35,188 nt of DNA from NCBI GenBank assembly GCA_943355155.1, contig CALREJ010000006.1, forward strand, positions 1 to 35,188. The letters run 5' to 3'. The stretch is from Candidatus Peribacteria bacterium (lineage in GTDB: Bacteria > Patescibacteriota > Gracilibacteria > Peribacterales > Peribacteraceae). How positions within the stretch are numbered: the stretch's first letter is position 1; the number at the start of each line of letters is the position of its first letter. The notes beneath the pieces were generated by a model. That model saw only the letters and a program-made list of their open reading frames with translations, ran no database searches and was not told the DNA's origin. A program made the translations under genes and the position numbers. Of the stretch, positions 6,401-13,585 are shown piece after piece.

Positions 6401-8661
6401 TTTTTCAGATTTTTATCTGCAGGAACTTCTTTCTTCGATAATTCCGAAACTGTCAGAGAAGGAAGCGCTGCTGTTTCATTCTTGTTCTCAGTCGTACTGA
6501 GCAAAGCAGCGGTTCCTGCGTTGGATGTTTTTTTAGAATCGGATGACGATGGAGCAAGGGGCGAAGCTACTTTGCCTGTAAAAGGAATGTTGATTCCGAG
6601 GAACGTGCGATACACAAGCTGCGGAGCAATCACTTCTGCGCCGACTGCCGATTCTACGGTCGCGGGTACCGCAGCTGCTTTTTCTTTCTCGGCAGTCACC
6701 TCACTTCCTTTTTCTTCTTTCACCTCCTCTTTTATCTCCGCTGCCGAAGCAGTCGCGAGATCGCCGGAAGCAATCGAACTATCTTCTTTTTCTTTCTGCT
6801 TTTCTGTCGTTTCATCGGGGGATGATGCAACTGATGAAGGAGTGACCGTTCCCGTAAACGGAATCCGGACACCAAAAATACTTCGAGGTTTTTCCGTTGT
6901 CGCTTTCGCTTCGCTTGCCGGCGTGAGAGAAGGTTTTTCTGCTTCTGTGCCGGCATTTTTACTGGCACCCTGTTCAGCCACGACTCCGATTTGTGGCTCT
7001 GAGAAGCGGAAAGATGATCCGGATCCTTTCTTCTTTCTTCCTTTCTTCTCTATTGGTGCCGCAGCCCATGGCTGGTCGGAAGGAACAAGAGAAGGAAGTG
7101 CCTGCGCACCCGCCATGTCCTGCGTTGTGCTGATTGTCGAGAGTGCACCACTTCCGAGAGGTGCAGATGATGGTTTTGCAGCAGCGAGTGGCGTAGTGAT
7201 TGCTCCTCCTGTGAAAGGAATCCGCACACCGAGGAATGTACGTGGCGGAGTAGATGTGATCGGCAAAATTTTGCCGCCGGACGGATGTGCGAGAGTGGAT
7301 GGCGACGTACTTTGTGCAGAAGTGACTTTTGCAATCGGTGCACTCGTCGTCGACGCAGCAGAACCTGCGGCCGGCAAAATCTTTGGAGTCTCTTTTGCAA
7401 AAGGCAGACGCATTCCCAAAAATCCGCGCGGGGAGGGGTCGGCCACTGCTTTTTTGCTGACTGTTTTTGTCGTGATTCCGACGACTGCCGATTGCCCTGC
7501 GCCTTCGTCTGTCTCTGTCTCCGTCGACGTATCTTTTTCATCAACCGTTTCCTGCGGTGCGACCTTCAACCCACCTTCTAATTTTTTGTCGTCATATTGG
7601 GTATTCTGCGAAGCAGACCTCGGTTGAAATCCGATCGGAGGCGTTGCCTGTGCGACGACGTTACCTAGCCCCGTCGGAAGAACCGACGTCGCACTCTCGG
7701 GAATCTTGTTTGAAGGAACGGCAGTCTGCGATTTGTTTCCAAACGGAACACGGAATCCGAAAATTTTCAGCGGCTCTTCCGGTGGCGCCGCCTTCGCATC
7801 TTCCAGTGCCTGAATCAGTTCCTGTGGCAATGGTGTTCCTCCTCCTGCGGCTTGCGCGGGAGTGAGGACAGGTGACGGCACACCCGATGGTGTCACGACA
7901 CCGGGTTGCAACATTCCTCCACCACTTGCCTGCGAGCCGGGGACAAACGCAGAGACCGTCGGCAACACCGACGCATCTTTTTGTTTTGCGATGAGCGGCG
8001 GCAGCGGCGTTGTGAGGAAAGACCACCACGAATTTTTTTGCGTCACGATACTCGACGTCACTTTCCCTGCTTCTTTATTGTCCTGAGGTTTTTGTGGAAT
8101 TGCTGTCGGCAACACAGGAGGAACGACCGGCTTCGCAACGGCAGGAGCATTTCCCGTCGTCTTCTTTTTCTGCGGAAGGACGTAGAGCACGTGCGTGGAA
8201 CCACCGGTGGAAGCCGGCTGATTCGGCACTGTCTTTGTAACGGTCAGCTGACTCACGGGTTTTCGTACCGGTGGAATGTATTTGAGTGTCCGTTCTTTCC
8301 TTGAGCGAGATACTGTCTTTTTCTTCGTGCCATGACGCACTGTCTTTTTCTTTTTCTTCGGATGGACAGATTTCTTCTTTGCAGTGGCAATCATCGGCTT
8401 CTTCACTGCAAGTGCGGGGCGAATGGCAAACGCCGTCTGCACGGATGGCAATCGCTCGAGGGACGCAGTTGCTATCGGAGCAACCGGCATTACCGGCTTC
8501 AGCGCCTCTGATTTTTTTTGACCGCGAAAAAGGAAAGGTGCCACCTTTTGGATTGCACCAACAAGCCTGTTCTTTTTACCGGTCACCGGTGTGATCGGCG
8601 TAGATGCAGGCACAACATTTGGCGCTGCGGATGCCGGCGAACTCTCATTGTTCTCTAACAT
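3463..8661 (-). CDS. pilC: Giant PilC: repeat-rich disordered N-terminal extension fused to the pilus platform protein
   Basis: Residues about 1370–1732 are a complete PilC/GspF platform: two T2SSF domains with hydrophobic segments (for example AMIYPIIVLSIMFVIVMG and PMLLLFIGALVGTIAIG) and the family signatures MLNAGLPLIDAL and GLLKAGVPVVDAV. PilC couples the PilB ATPase to fibre growth in the inner membrane and is normally about 400 residues. Here about 1,370 extra residues precede it. In order they hold a Lys-rich patch (about 84–137), long Ala/Ser/Thr/Pro/Glu-rich linkers carrying six copies of an FLGVRIPF-like motif (296–830), three 18-residue Lys/Ala repeats (about 911–971), three 36-residue GWM…LNKPV repeats (about 1113–1226) and a coiled-coil-like stretch. 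The N-terminus of PilC faces the cytoplasm, so the extension should too. I chose the ATG at 8661, which overlaps the end of pilB by 17 bases; the frame stays open to 8751 but that lies deep in pilB. No frameshift is evident. Confidence 0.88.
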   Translation of the reverse strand: MLENNESSPASAAPNVVPASTPITPVTGKKNRLVGAIQKVAPFLFRGQKKSEALKPVMPVAPIATASLERLPSVQTAFAIRPALAVKKPMIATAKKKSVHPKKKKKTVRHGTKKKTVSRSRKERTLKYIPPVRKPVSQLTVTKTVPNQPASTGGSTHVLYVLPQKKKTTGNAPAVAKPVVPPVLPTAIPQKPQDNKEAGKVTSSIVTQKNSWWSFLTTPLPPLIAKQKDASVLPTVSAFVPGSQASGGGMLQPGVVTPSGVPSPVLTPAQAAGGGTPLPQELIQALEDAKAAPPEEPLKIFGFRVPFGNKSQTAVPSNKIPESATSVLPTGLGNVVAQATPPIGFQPRSASQNTQYDDKKLEGGLKVAPQETVDEKDTSTETETDEGAGQSAVVGITTKTVSKKAVADPSPRGFLGMRLPFAKETPKILPAAGSAASTTSAPIAKVTSAQSTSPSTLAHPSGGKILPITSTPPRTFLGVRIPFTGGAITTPLAAAKPSSAPLGSGALSTISTTQDMAGAQALPSLVPSDQPWAAAPIEKKGRKKKGSGSSFRFSEPQIGVVAEQGASKNAGTEAEKPSLTPASEAKATTEKPRSIFGVRIPFTGTVTPSSVASSPDETTEKQKEKEDSSIASGDLATASAAEIKEEVKEEKGSEVTAEKEKAAAVPATVESAVGAEVIAPQLVYRTFLGINIPFTGKVASPLAPSSSDSKKTSNAGTAALLSTTENKNETAALPSLTVSELSKKEVPADKNLKKGKKSGSPSLASEDAKSVAAAEPSAFSEEKTAEGTEALATPAPLAKEPAVAPTEPVVPATTPSTTPAVSAPLTAPRPRTFLGVHLPFAGKTPPPLSASAPSAPASTKAEGVSIAINAGIQPAGVSTVAAPEVPQTLIASGVPASAFSEVLQGGESAAPKLSKKEAAAAKKQAAAEHRSAVKAEADAKKQAAEEHRAALKAEIAAKKQAVVAERATPSADGKENATSTTAEVPSVIAPSVGSILPAGASGSKILSAITPSVAPSFASRAGGSSLSTDSKATGGILPAAPPTRSTNASSALFAKQAEMWNTLAAETPADVVSPTSIIASGKEMLKGFIHSGEAGKGTGTGAATADAVKEIKKEPGWMSKVMSDPKGALTSAWTTLNKPVSREEILGEGGWMQKIVKGSTDAVKNSKTWSVLNKPVNAEELLHEDGWMAKVVKSPTSVVDKVQDSSTWAFLTQNVSLKQKLRRPAEIQAERFLQKIHTEVDESGYAGSPEQVAKSFGGMNTLTADTKKDFASVSIFMQDYLERYQQLSTTLATSTDPAERKQAMSAIAEIKQKGQQAQTAITRLKKLEEAIKDIRQKKEVKEEMQAEKKMRQEQTVTEAPHVNQEMQHKEKSGLEQFMAALNHMGMGKDRTEFIENMATMLNAGLPLIDALHTLQLEAHSKAMKLLIKKIVDAVENGSPLWRAMEDQSFFSLHAIALVRIGEEAGSLAENMRYLAEQESKDNELKSKVQMAMIYPIIVLSIMFVIVMGLGIFVLPKLIGLLTSLNVKLPFITRMIILFSNVMSQHAVIIVPGSLGGIFFLTVLAKYTSFKVVVQWVMFRIPGIGSLAREATIARFGVILGGLLKAGVPVVDAVQSLVNVTPILAYRHFYERLLDHITVGDSFSKSFASIRGSQKLLPASVQQLVITGEKSGALSTIMLKIADIYDKKASNTAQKLPVILEPMLLLFIGALVGTIAIGIIVPIYSIVGNVGGK
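4985..5328 (-). repeat. Three ~36-residue GWM/LNKPV repeats within PilC
   Basis: Units start GWMSKVM, GWMQKIV and GWMAKVV. The first two continue to TTLNKPVSREEIL and SVLNKPVNAEELL; the third ends AFLTQNVSLKQKL. Conserved Trp, Leu-Asn-Lys-Pro-Val and acidic residues suggest a small folded helical module repeated three times just before the coiled coil and T2SSF domains. I do not recognise the module. Confidence 0.75.
5750..5935 (-). repeat. Tandem 18-residue Lys/Ala-rich helical repeats within PilC
   Basis: Three units of the type KKQAAAEHRSAVKAEADA, KKQAAEEHRAALKAEIAA and a degenerate KKQAVVAERA follow one another. The pattern favours one long charged helix, possibly a spacer or coiled coil between the motif region and the GWM repeats. 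Confidence 0.7.
6131..7776 (-). repeat. Six-copy short linear motif (R-T/S-F-L-G-V-R-I-P-F) within PilC
   Basis: The copies, in protein order, lie near 7735–7776 (KIFGFRVPFG), 7394–7431 (GFLGMRLPFAK), 7206–7245 (TFLGVRIPFTG), 6849–6888 (SIFGVRIPFTG), 6574–6613 (TFLGINIPFTG) and 6131–6174 (TFLGVHLPFAG). They are separated by about 60–145 residues of low-complexity linker that is not conserved. A hydrophobic core conserved in a variable disordered background is the typical look of a binding motif. Confidence 0.85.
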
Positions 8662-10438
8662 GAGGAGCGGGGGCATCGGGCGGGCTGGCGACACGGAGGA
8701 GTTCCTCGAGCGTCGTCGCACCGGAAAGCATTTTGTCGAAACCATCCTCAAAGAGTGAGCGCATTCCGCCCTTTCTTGCCTCTTTTTCTATCTCCGCACT
8801 GGATGAACGCTTGATAACAAGCTCTTCAATACCAGGAGTAATCACAAGCAATTCATAGATACCGATACGACCGGAGTACCCGATCCCTCCGCACGACTCA
8901 CATCCTTTTCCTTTATAGAGAAGAATACCCGTCTTTTTTTCAAAAAATTTCGATGCGTTCGGAAAGAGCTTCGGCACTTCGGACGGATGCACGGAATAGC
9001 TGAAGCGGCAGGAAGGACAAATACGGCGAACGAGACGCTGCGCGATCACGACTTCCAGTGTGGATGCAAGAAGGAAGGGCTCCACGCCCATTTCGAGAAG
9101 ACGTGGAACAGAGGTCACAGCGTCGTTCGCGTGGAGGGTGGAGAAGAGCAAGTGTCCCGTCAGTGCGGCGTTCACAGCGATACTCGCCGTTTCACCGTCA
9201 CGAATTTCTCCGACGAGAATGATGTTCGGGTCCTGACGCATCAGGGCGCGAAGACCATTCGCGAACGTGAGATTTGTTTCCGCATTTACCTGAATATGGT
9301 TGATGCCGGGCACTTTGTATTCGACCGGATCTTCGATCGTACTGATGTTCACATCCGGGTGATTGCGCAGTTTCAGAAGTGCGTACAAGGTGGTGGATTT
9401 TCCGGATCCGGTTGGTCCTGTGGTCAGGATCATACCGAACGGTTTATGGCTGATGCGTTCGAGTGCGGCTCTGTGGACTTCAGAAAATCCGAGATCTGCG
9501 AGGGTCAAACTACGGACGTATTCAGAAAGCAAACGAAGAACGATCTTTTCGCCGTCAACGATCGGAACGATAGACACACGAACGTCCATCGTGTTGCCGT
9601 TTCCCGTGTCGTAGCGGATCGCACCGTCCTGCGCGGCGAAGTGTTCGTCGATATGCATGTTCGCAGCGATCTTCATGCGGTTCACCACTCCCTCGTAGTA
9701 CTCTTTCGGAATACGGCCGGCTTCGTGCAGCACACCGTCCACGCGGAAGCGAACGACGACGACTTTGTCCTGTGGCTCGAAATGGATATCAGATGCGCGC
9801 AGTCCGATCGCATCGTTGAAAATTTCTTCCAGAATTTCCGGAGCGACTTTTTTGTTCGCATCGATAATCTGCTGGAAACGTGTGGCAAGCGGCTTTCGGT
9901 ACTGCACGAAAAACGCTTCGATCGCTTTGCGCGATGCGTAGGCGAATTCGATTTTTCCCTCAAACTTTTTGCGCTGCTGATTCTTATCTTTGCGGAAAGA
10001 AAAGTTCGACGCACTCTTGCGCGATGTCTGCTTTTTATCCGCACTTTCTTTCTCCGGAAACATCGCAATTTGCTGATCGAGGTTGAGCCTCACCGCCTCT
10101 TCGAGATATTTGTTTGTTGGGTCAGAGGTAGCAATCAGCACCATATCCGGCTCACGCTTCACAACCAGCGCATTGTAATTACGTCCGATATCTTCGGGGA
10201 GCATATCGACGAGCGACGCATCCGGAGGATTCGTTGCAAGCTCGTAGTACGTCATGTGGTAATACTCCGCAATCGCACTCTCGTAGATTTCCTGACTCAA
10301 CAAATTGAGTTCTGTCAGCCCATCTTTCAGGCTGATACTGTGCGCCTTCGCCTGCGCCTCGGCACGTTTCACATCCTCCGCAGAGAGGTAGTTTAAGTCC
10401 AGTAGGACTTTCCCGAGTTCAGCATCTGTTAAGGCCAT
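8645..10438 (-). CDS. pilB: Type IV pilus assembly ATPase PilB
   Basis: The 597-residue protein is a GspE/PilB-family hexameric ATPase that powers pilus extension by turning PilC. It has an N-terminal GspE/MshEN-type domain (about residues 5–75 match the pattern LGKVLLDLNYLSAEDVKRA), then the ATPase core with Walker A GPTGSGKSTT near residue 340, the Asp box around EDPVEY, and Walker B with ILVGEIRDGETA. Four Cys (CPSC and CESC) in the C-terminal part form the zinc site typical of extension ATPases. Between the N-domain and the core is a Lys/Arg-rich stretch of about 40 residues (SADKKQTSRKSASNFS and on). Length is normal for the family. The stop overlaps the start of pilC, and the response regulator gene ends 12 bases upstream. 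Confidence 0.97.
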   Translation of the reverse strand: MALTDAELGKVLLDLNYLSAEDVKRAEAQAKAHSISLKDGLTELNLLSQEIYESAIAEYYHMTYYELATNPPDASLVDMLPEDIGRNYNALVVKREPDMVLIATSDPTNKYLEEAVRLNLDQQIAMFPEKESADKKQTSRKSASNFSFRKDKNQQRKKFEGKIEFAYASRKAIEAFFVQYRKPLATRFQQIIDANKKVAPEILEEIFNDAIGLRASDIHFEPQDKVVVVRFRVDGVLHEAGRIPKEYYEGVVNRMKIAANMHIDEHFAAQDGAIRYDTGNGNTMDVRVSIVPIVDGEKIVLRLLSEYVRSLTLADLGFSEVHRAALERISHKPFGMILTTGPTGSGKSTTLYALLKLRNHPDVNISTIEDPVEYKVPGINHIQVNAETNLTFANGLRALMRQDPNIILVGEIRDGETASIAVNAALTGHLLFSTLHANDAVTSVPRLLEMGVEPFLLASTLEVVIAQRLVRRICPSCRFSYSVHPSEVPKLFPNASKFFEKKTGILLYKGKGCESCGGIGYSGRIGIYELLVITPGIEELVIKRSSSAEIEKEARKGGMRSLFEDGFDKMLSGATTLEELLRVASPPDAPAPHVREQ

Positions 10439-10450
10439 GAGCGAAGGGGG

Positions 10451-10843
10451 TTAGCAGGATTTTTTGACGACTTGCACAATTTCGGCAAGCGGCACGTTTG
10501 ATTTCACGAGATAATCTTTCACGCCATACTCCATCGCTTTTTTGCGGTCTTCGTCCTGACCGAGATTACTCAAAACAATCACTGCAGTTTTGGATTTCTT
10601 GCTCTGCAATTCTTTCAAAATCGTAAAACCATCGATCCCAGGGAGGATCAAATCGAGCAAAATCAAATCATATTTCCCCGTCGCCGCTTCTTTCAGCCCC
10701 TCTTCACCGGTCGATGCCACTTTCGTGTCATACCCCTCATGCGACATCTTCAGTTCGAGCGCGTGCGCCAATGGCCGCTCATCTTCGATGATGAGAATAT
10801 GCTTCGGACCGGCCTGTGCTGCTGTTTTTTTTGCTGTTGGCAT
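10451..10843 (-). CDS. Stand-alone CheY-like response regulator
   Basis: The 130-residue product is a single receiver domain with no output domain. It shows the acidic pair at Asp21-Glu22, the phospho-acceptor Asp64 in LILLDLILPG, Ser92 and Lys114 (DYLVKS). The start at 10843 was chosen over an upstream in-frame start at 10891 because a good promoter lies between them. An Ala/Lys tail of about 14 residues precedes the domain. It is encoded just before pilB, so it may control pilus extension by binding PilB or the PilC extension; this is inference. No histidine kinase is in the window. Confidence 0.93.
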   Translation of the reverse strand: MPTAKKTAAQAGPKHILIIEDERPLAHALELKMSHEGYDTKVASTGEEGLKEAATGKYDLILLDLILPGIDGFTILKELQSKKSKTAVIVLSNLGQDEDRKKAMEYGVKDYLVKSNVPLAEIVQVVKKSC

Positions 10844-10862
10844 GTGTGTGTTAAATCCAATT

Positions 10863-10891
10863 AGTATAGCAAAAAAACGCCAAGTGAGCAA
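10863..10891 (-). promoter_or_regulatory. Promoter of the response regulator–pilus operon
   Basis: TTGCTC (10886–10891), a 17-base spacer ending in TGC, and TATACT (10863–10868) form an extended -10 promoter. The -10 ends 19 bases before the regulator ATG. The same TTGCTC-17-TGC layout occurs in front of the FnIII surface protein gene. Confidence 0.65.
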
Positions 10892-10919
10892 GGCACCATC
10901 CGCAGCAGTTTGCGTACCT

Positions 10920-11522
10920 TTAGAGGCTTCTACGGCCGTTTAGCGCCTCACGCAGAGTGACCTGATCGGCAAACTCAATATCCGCCCCCATAGGAAGTCC
11001 GTGCGCCAAACGCGTGATCGAGGGGACAAATTGCTTCAGCTGTTGAGACAAATACGTCGCCGTCGCCTCGCCTTCGACATCCGGATCCGTCGCGATGATG
11101 ATTTCGCGAATAGTACCAGGCGCAGACTTCGCACGTTCGATGAGCTCTCGAATTTTCAATTGCTCCGGCCCCATTCCGTCGATGGGGGACAGTACTCCAT
11201 GCAACACATGATACAAACCCTTGAACGCAGTTTTTTCAAACGCGACGACTTCGAGCGGTTCCTCGACCACTAAAATTATCGAGCGATCACGCGCCGTATC
11301 TTCGCACAGTGCACATCGCTCTTTCGTCGTCACCATCTGACACTCGACGCAAAAGCGAAGCTCGGATTTGAGATCAAGTAATGCACGTCCAAGAGCCTCA
11401 GGATTTGCTCTCTGGCTACGCAATAAGTGAAACACGAGTCTCTCGGCGGATTTGGGTCCAATACCGGGAAGTTTTTGAAACTCCTCGATCGTGCGGGTGA
11501 TTTGTGGGGGGAGCAATGACAT
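10920..11522 (-). CDS. recR: Recombination mediator protein RecR
   Basis: The 200-residue protein has the standard RecR layout: helix-hairpin-helix KLPGIGPKSAERL (residues 18–30), a C4 zinc finger (Cys58, Cys61, Cys70, Cys73), and a TOPRIM domain with VVEEPLEVVAFE and ATDPDVEGEATA, then the C-terminal LAHGLPMGADIEFAD motif. RecR works with RecO (and RecF) to load RecA at gaps during repair. The frame runs 25 codons further upstream, but the ATG at 11522 gives the family's usual length and start (MSLLPPQI). It ends about 76 bases before the response regulator ATG and follows smpB on the same strand. Confidence 0.97.
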   Translation of the reverse strand: MSLLPPQITRTIEEFQKLPGIGPKSAERLVFHLLRSQRANPEALGRALLDLKSELRFCVECQMVTTKERCALCEDTARDRSIILVVEEPLEVVAFEKTAFKGLYHVLHGVLSPIDGMGPEQLKIRELIERAKSAPGTIREIIIATDPDVEGEATATYLSQQLKQFVPSITRLAHGLPMGADIEFADQVTLREALNGRRSL

Positions 11523-11560
11523 GGTGACTGTGTGAAGAGAAAAAATAAGAATGGAATAGG

Positions 11561-11640
11561 TTGGCTTGTTGGCTCGTTGCGTGTTTCTCGTTTGCATGAT
11601 TTCAAATTTTCAAGCAACGAGCAACGAGTAAACCAGCAAC
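11561..11640. repeat. Imperfect inverted repeat between smpB and recR
   Basis: CTCGTTGC at 11573–11580 faces two tandem copies of GCAACGAG at 11614–11628, with flanking partial matches (GTTGGC… and …CAGCAAC). It fills most of the 119-base spacer 11523–11641 and may form a hairpin in the transcript. It resembles in style the other wordy inverted repeats between genes in this window. Confidence 0.55.
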
Positions 11641-11641
11641 A

Positions 11642-12082
11642 TCAGACTTCTTCCCCCTTCCTCATTTTTTTACTCATTTCCCGCTCCCGAATCACCTGCC
11701 GTTTGTCGATATTTTTCCGTCCGCGCGCGATGCCGAGGAGGACTTTGATAAATTTTCCCGCGTGCACTTCGAGCGGAATAATCGTCACACCTTTTTGCGT
11801 CATGAGTGATTCCAATTTTTCCCTTTCCGTTTTTTTCAGAAGCAATTCTCTGTCGCGTCCGATCGCGTAGTCAAACGCCCCCGATGCGAACGGATATTTG
11901 GAAATTTTTGATTGTTTGAGGATCGGTTTTCCGCCGAGAAATGAGACATACGAACCACTCAGATCCACATGTCCCATGCGGCACGATTTTACTTCCGGAC
12001 CCGTCAAAATCATGCCCGCCTCAAGGGTTTCAAGTACTTCGTAGTCAAACCGAGCCCGACGATTGGCAGCAACTATTTTCAT
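11642..12082 (-). CDS. smpB: tmRNA-binding protein SmpB
   Basis: The 146-residue protein matches SmpB: an OB-fold start with NRRARFDYEVLETLEAGM, then ILTGPEVKSCRMGHVDLSGSYV, and the Lys/Arg-rich C-terminal tail beginning with ARGRKNIDKRQVIRER. SmpB brings tmRNA to stalled ribosomes for trans-translation; the tail enters the empty mRNA channel. Length is typical (about 145–160). ATG at 12082 fits. I looked for the ssrA gene in the adjacent spacer and did not find the expected tmRNA ends. Confidence 0.97.
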   Translation of the reverse strand: MKIVAANRRARFDYEVLETLEAGMILTGPEVKSCRMGHVDLSGSYVSFLGGKPILKQSKISKYPFASGAFDYAIGRDRELLLKKTEREKLESLMTQKGVTIIPLEVHAGKFIKVLLGIARGRKNIDKRQVIREREMSKKMRKGEEV

Positions 12083-12135
12083 GTGATAAAAGGCAGTTTA
12101 TGGCAGATTGGCTAGAAGTACAGTAAAGAATACTA

Positions 12136-12163
12136 TTGACAAATATATAAAAAAACATAAAAT
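12136..12163 (+). promoter_or_regulatory. Promoter in the smpB–pilD spacer, reading rightwards
   Basis: TTGACA (12136–12141), a 16-base spacer and TAAAAT (12158–12163) make a near-consensus sigma-70-type promoter. No plus-strand gene follows, so its likely product is a small RNA. Confidence 0.55.
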
Positions 12164-12167
12164 GAAG

Positions 12168-12311
12168 TTTGTCAGTACTGCTTGCCTTGGCGGCTATCTC
12201 CTGTCCTTCGAAATGAAGTGTAGAAGTTAGTCGCCAGCGGCAACTGCTTATGCAGTCAGCATGCTGGCAAAGAAAATAATCGGGCTCCGCCCACATGGAC
12301 GTAGTCCGATT
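12168..12311 (+). ncRNA. Candidate small structured RNA downstream of the 12136 promoter
   Basis: The sequence can fold as a three-way junction. P1 is TTTGTCAG (12168–12175) with CTGGCAAA (12264–12271). P2 is TTGCC plus TGGCGGCTA (12182–12196) with TAGTCGCCA plus GGCAA (12228–12243). P3 is ACTGC/GCAGT with loop TTAT (12243–12256). A second module can pair AATCGG (12278) with CCGATT (12306–12311), followed by TTTATG. Alternatively it forms two small hairpins, GGGC/GCCC and GGAC/GTCC. I do not recognise the class. P1 begins very close to the predicted start site, so its pairing from this promoter is marginal. Confidence 0.4.
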
Positions 12312-12372
12312 TTATGATGCATAAAAAATCCTGAAGCCAAACTTCTGAGACAGAATTTTTTTATGAAAAATC

Positions 12373-12427
12373 TTTTACAGGCAATGAATCAATTAATTGT
12401 CACTATGTATAATTTTTCACTGTAAAA
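12373..12427. repeat. Inverted repeat TTTTACAG…CTGTAAAA with a central palindrome
   Basis: Eight-base arms at 12373–12380 and 12420–12427 flank an AT-rich loop that contains the palindrome CAATTAATTG (12390–12399). It lies in the 418-base spacer between pilD and smpB and could be a protein-binding site. The rest of the spacer, near 12468–12482, has a short TTCCTAT tandem repeat. Confidence 0.35.
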
Positions 12428-12500
12428 TCTCAAAAAATATTCCACTCAGAAGCTAGAAGCTAATTCCTATTTCCTATTTCCTAAGTCCAAATTCCTCACA

Positions 12501-13262
12501 CTACAGCGGCAACATCACCCGCAAAATCCAGTCACCTGCAATCAGTATCACCACCGCGCCCGCGACAAGAAACGGTCCAAAGGCAACGTGTTGATTTCGC
12601 TTCAGGTAGCCAAGACCGAGGAGCACGGATACGAGGAGTGCGCCGATGATGTACGACGCCATGAGAGACACGAGCATGTATCGCCATGACCCGAGGAGCA
12701 GCCCGAGTGCACCCGCAAGTAAAATATCACCACTCCCCACCCACGCGCCACGACTGACGATCCACTGCAGTGCAAAAAAACTGACACCGAGGATCGCGCC
12801 GCTCCACACAGGAGTACCGATCGTGAGTTGATACACGAGTGCACTCACTGCGAGTGCGAGTGTCATCATGTCCGGAATCATTTGCGTGCGTGCATCGATA
12901 ATCGCGAGCGTCGTCATTGCCCAAAGCGCGAGTCCGAGTGGAACTGCGGAGATCATCTGAAAAGAAGTGATCCATCCAGCGCACAAAAATGCGAGCGCAC
13001 CGAGGAGTTCCACCACCGGATACGTGAGCGCAATGGGGTCACGACACAACCGGCATTTACCCTGCAGCCAGAGAAAACTGAGCAGGGGAACAATGTCACG
13101 CACCGATAACGTATGGCCGCAATGCGGACATCGCGAACGACCGCCGATGCTCTCGTCCTGTGGCATGCGCGCAATCAGGACATTACTGAAACTCCCGAAA
13201 CAAAGTCCCAGTGTTGCAAGCACGAACAGGAACGGCCACATCTCGGAAAAAGAAAACTCCAC
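12501..13262 (-). CDS. pilD: Prepilin peptidase and N-methyltransferase PilD (A24 family)
   Basis: The 253-residue membrane protein cleaves prepilin leaders and methylates the new N-terminus. It contains the N-terminal methylase-type domain with two CxxC pairs (Cys45/Cys48 and Cys70/Cys73) and the aspartyl protease core with Asp123 in IIDARTQMIPD and the GxGD motif ending at Asp179 (VGSGDI). The CFGSFSNVLIARMP segment at residues 21–34 is characteristic. Around seven hydrophobic segments are visible. It processes the prepilins encoded downstream on the same strand. The start at 13262 gives the normal family length. Confidence 0.97.
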   Translation of the reverse strand: MEFSFSEMWPFLFVLATLGLCFGSFSNVLIARMPQDESIGGRSRCPHCGHTLSVRDIVPLLSFLWLQGKCRLCRDPIALTYPVVELLGALAFLCAGWITSFQMISAVPLGLALWAMTTLAIIDARTQMIPDMMTLALAVSALVYQLTIGTPVWSGAILGVSFFALQWIVSRGAWVGSGDILLAGALGLLLGSWRYMLVSLMASYIIGALLVSVLLGLGYLKRNQHVAFGPFLVAGAVVILIAGDWILRVMLPL

Positions 13263-13312
13263 AGACGCAGTCTACCGACTTGAAATTTTTTCTCCAGACG
13301 AGCCGTGCGTTC

Positions 13313-13546
13313 TTACTGATCTTTGTGTTCTTTGATCCGTTGTGTGAACTCTTGAAATGCTTGTGAGTCCGTGTTGATCCCGACTTCTGCAGCACGCGCA
13401 TGTGAGGTTGTCGGCATCACGGACGCAACCACACCAATCGCCCCCTGAACGGCGGTATACAAAACCAAAGCGATCACCGCTCCGGCAGCGGCACCGAAAA
13501 GATTCTGAACGAATTGCACTTTGAGGACGCGTCGGATGAATTGCAT
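13313..13546 (-). CDS. Small membrane protein of unknown function
   Basis: The 77-residue product has a basic N-terminus (MQFIRRVLKVQF), one hydrophobic segment NLFGAAAGAVIALVLYTAVQGAIGVVASV (about residues 14–42) and a soluble tail ending EFTQRIKEHKDQ. A promoter (TTGTCT-17-TACAAT) ends 10 bases before the ATG at 13546, which decides this start over the upstream one at 13570. It lies just upstream of pilD. It could be a pilus accessory component, but nothing in the sequence proves that. Confidence 0.65.
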   Translation of the reverse strand: MQFIRRVLKVQFVQNLFGAAAGAVIALVLYTAVQGAIGVVASVMPTTSHARAAEVGINTDSQAFQEFTQRIKEHKDQ

Positions 13547-13556
13547 GTTTCGTATT

Positions 13557-13585
13557 ATTGTAACATACAAATCATTTTAAGACAA
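13557..13585 (-). promoter_or_regulatory. Promoter of the small membrane protein (and possibly pilD)
   Basis: TTGTCT (13580–13585), a 17-base spacer and TACAAT (13557–13562) point leftwards. The ATG follows after 10 bases, so the mRNA would have almost no leader. Confidence 0.65.

Noticed and set aside
6056..7627. Long open frame (523 codons) on the plus strand opposite pilC
   Set aside because: It is the shadow of the biased Ala/Ser/Pro/Glu-rich codons of PilC. The minus frame continues without break into a recognisable T2SSF domain.
8662..8751. Upstream extension of the PilC frame
   Set aside because: It lies within the C-terminal coding part of pilB and encodes unrelated Arg/Ser-rich residues; the ATG at 8661 is more economical.
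8987..10396. 469-codon plus-strand frame opposite pilB
   Set aside because: The minus strand encodes an unmistakable PilB; the plus frame shows no family motif and is rich in His, Arg, Phe and Cys as antisense frames are.
12045..12296. Possible 83-residue protein upstream of smpB
   Set aside because: Cys/Ser-rich translation across an RNA-like spacer and the start of smpB; no ribosome site and no family resemblance.
12083..12500. ssrA next to smpB
   Set aside because: Neither strand shows the tRNA-like ends of tmRNA or a tag frame followed by stop codons.
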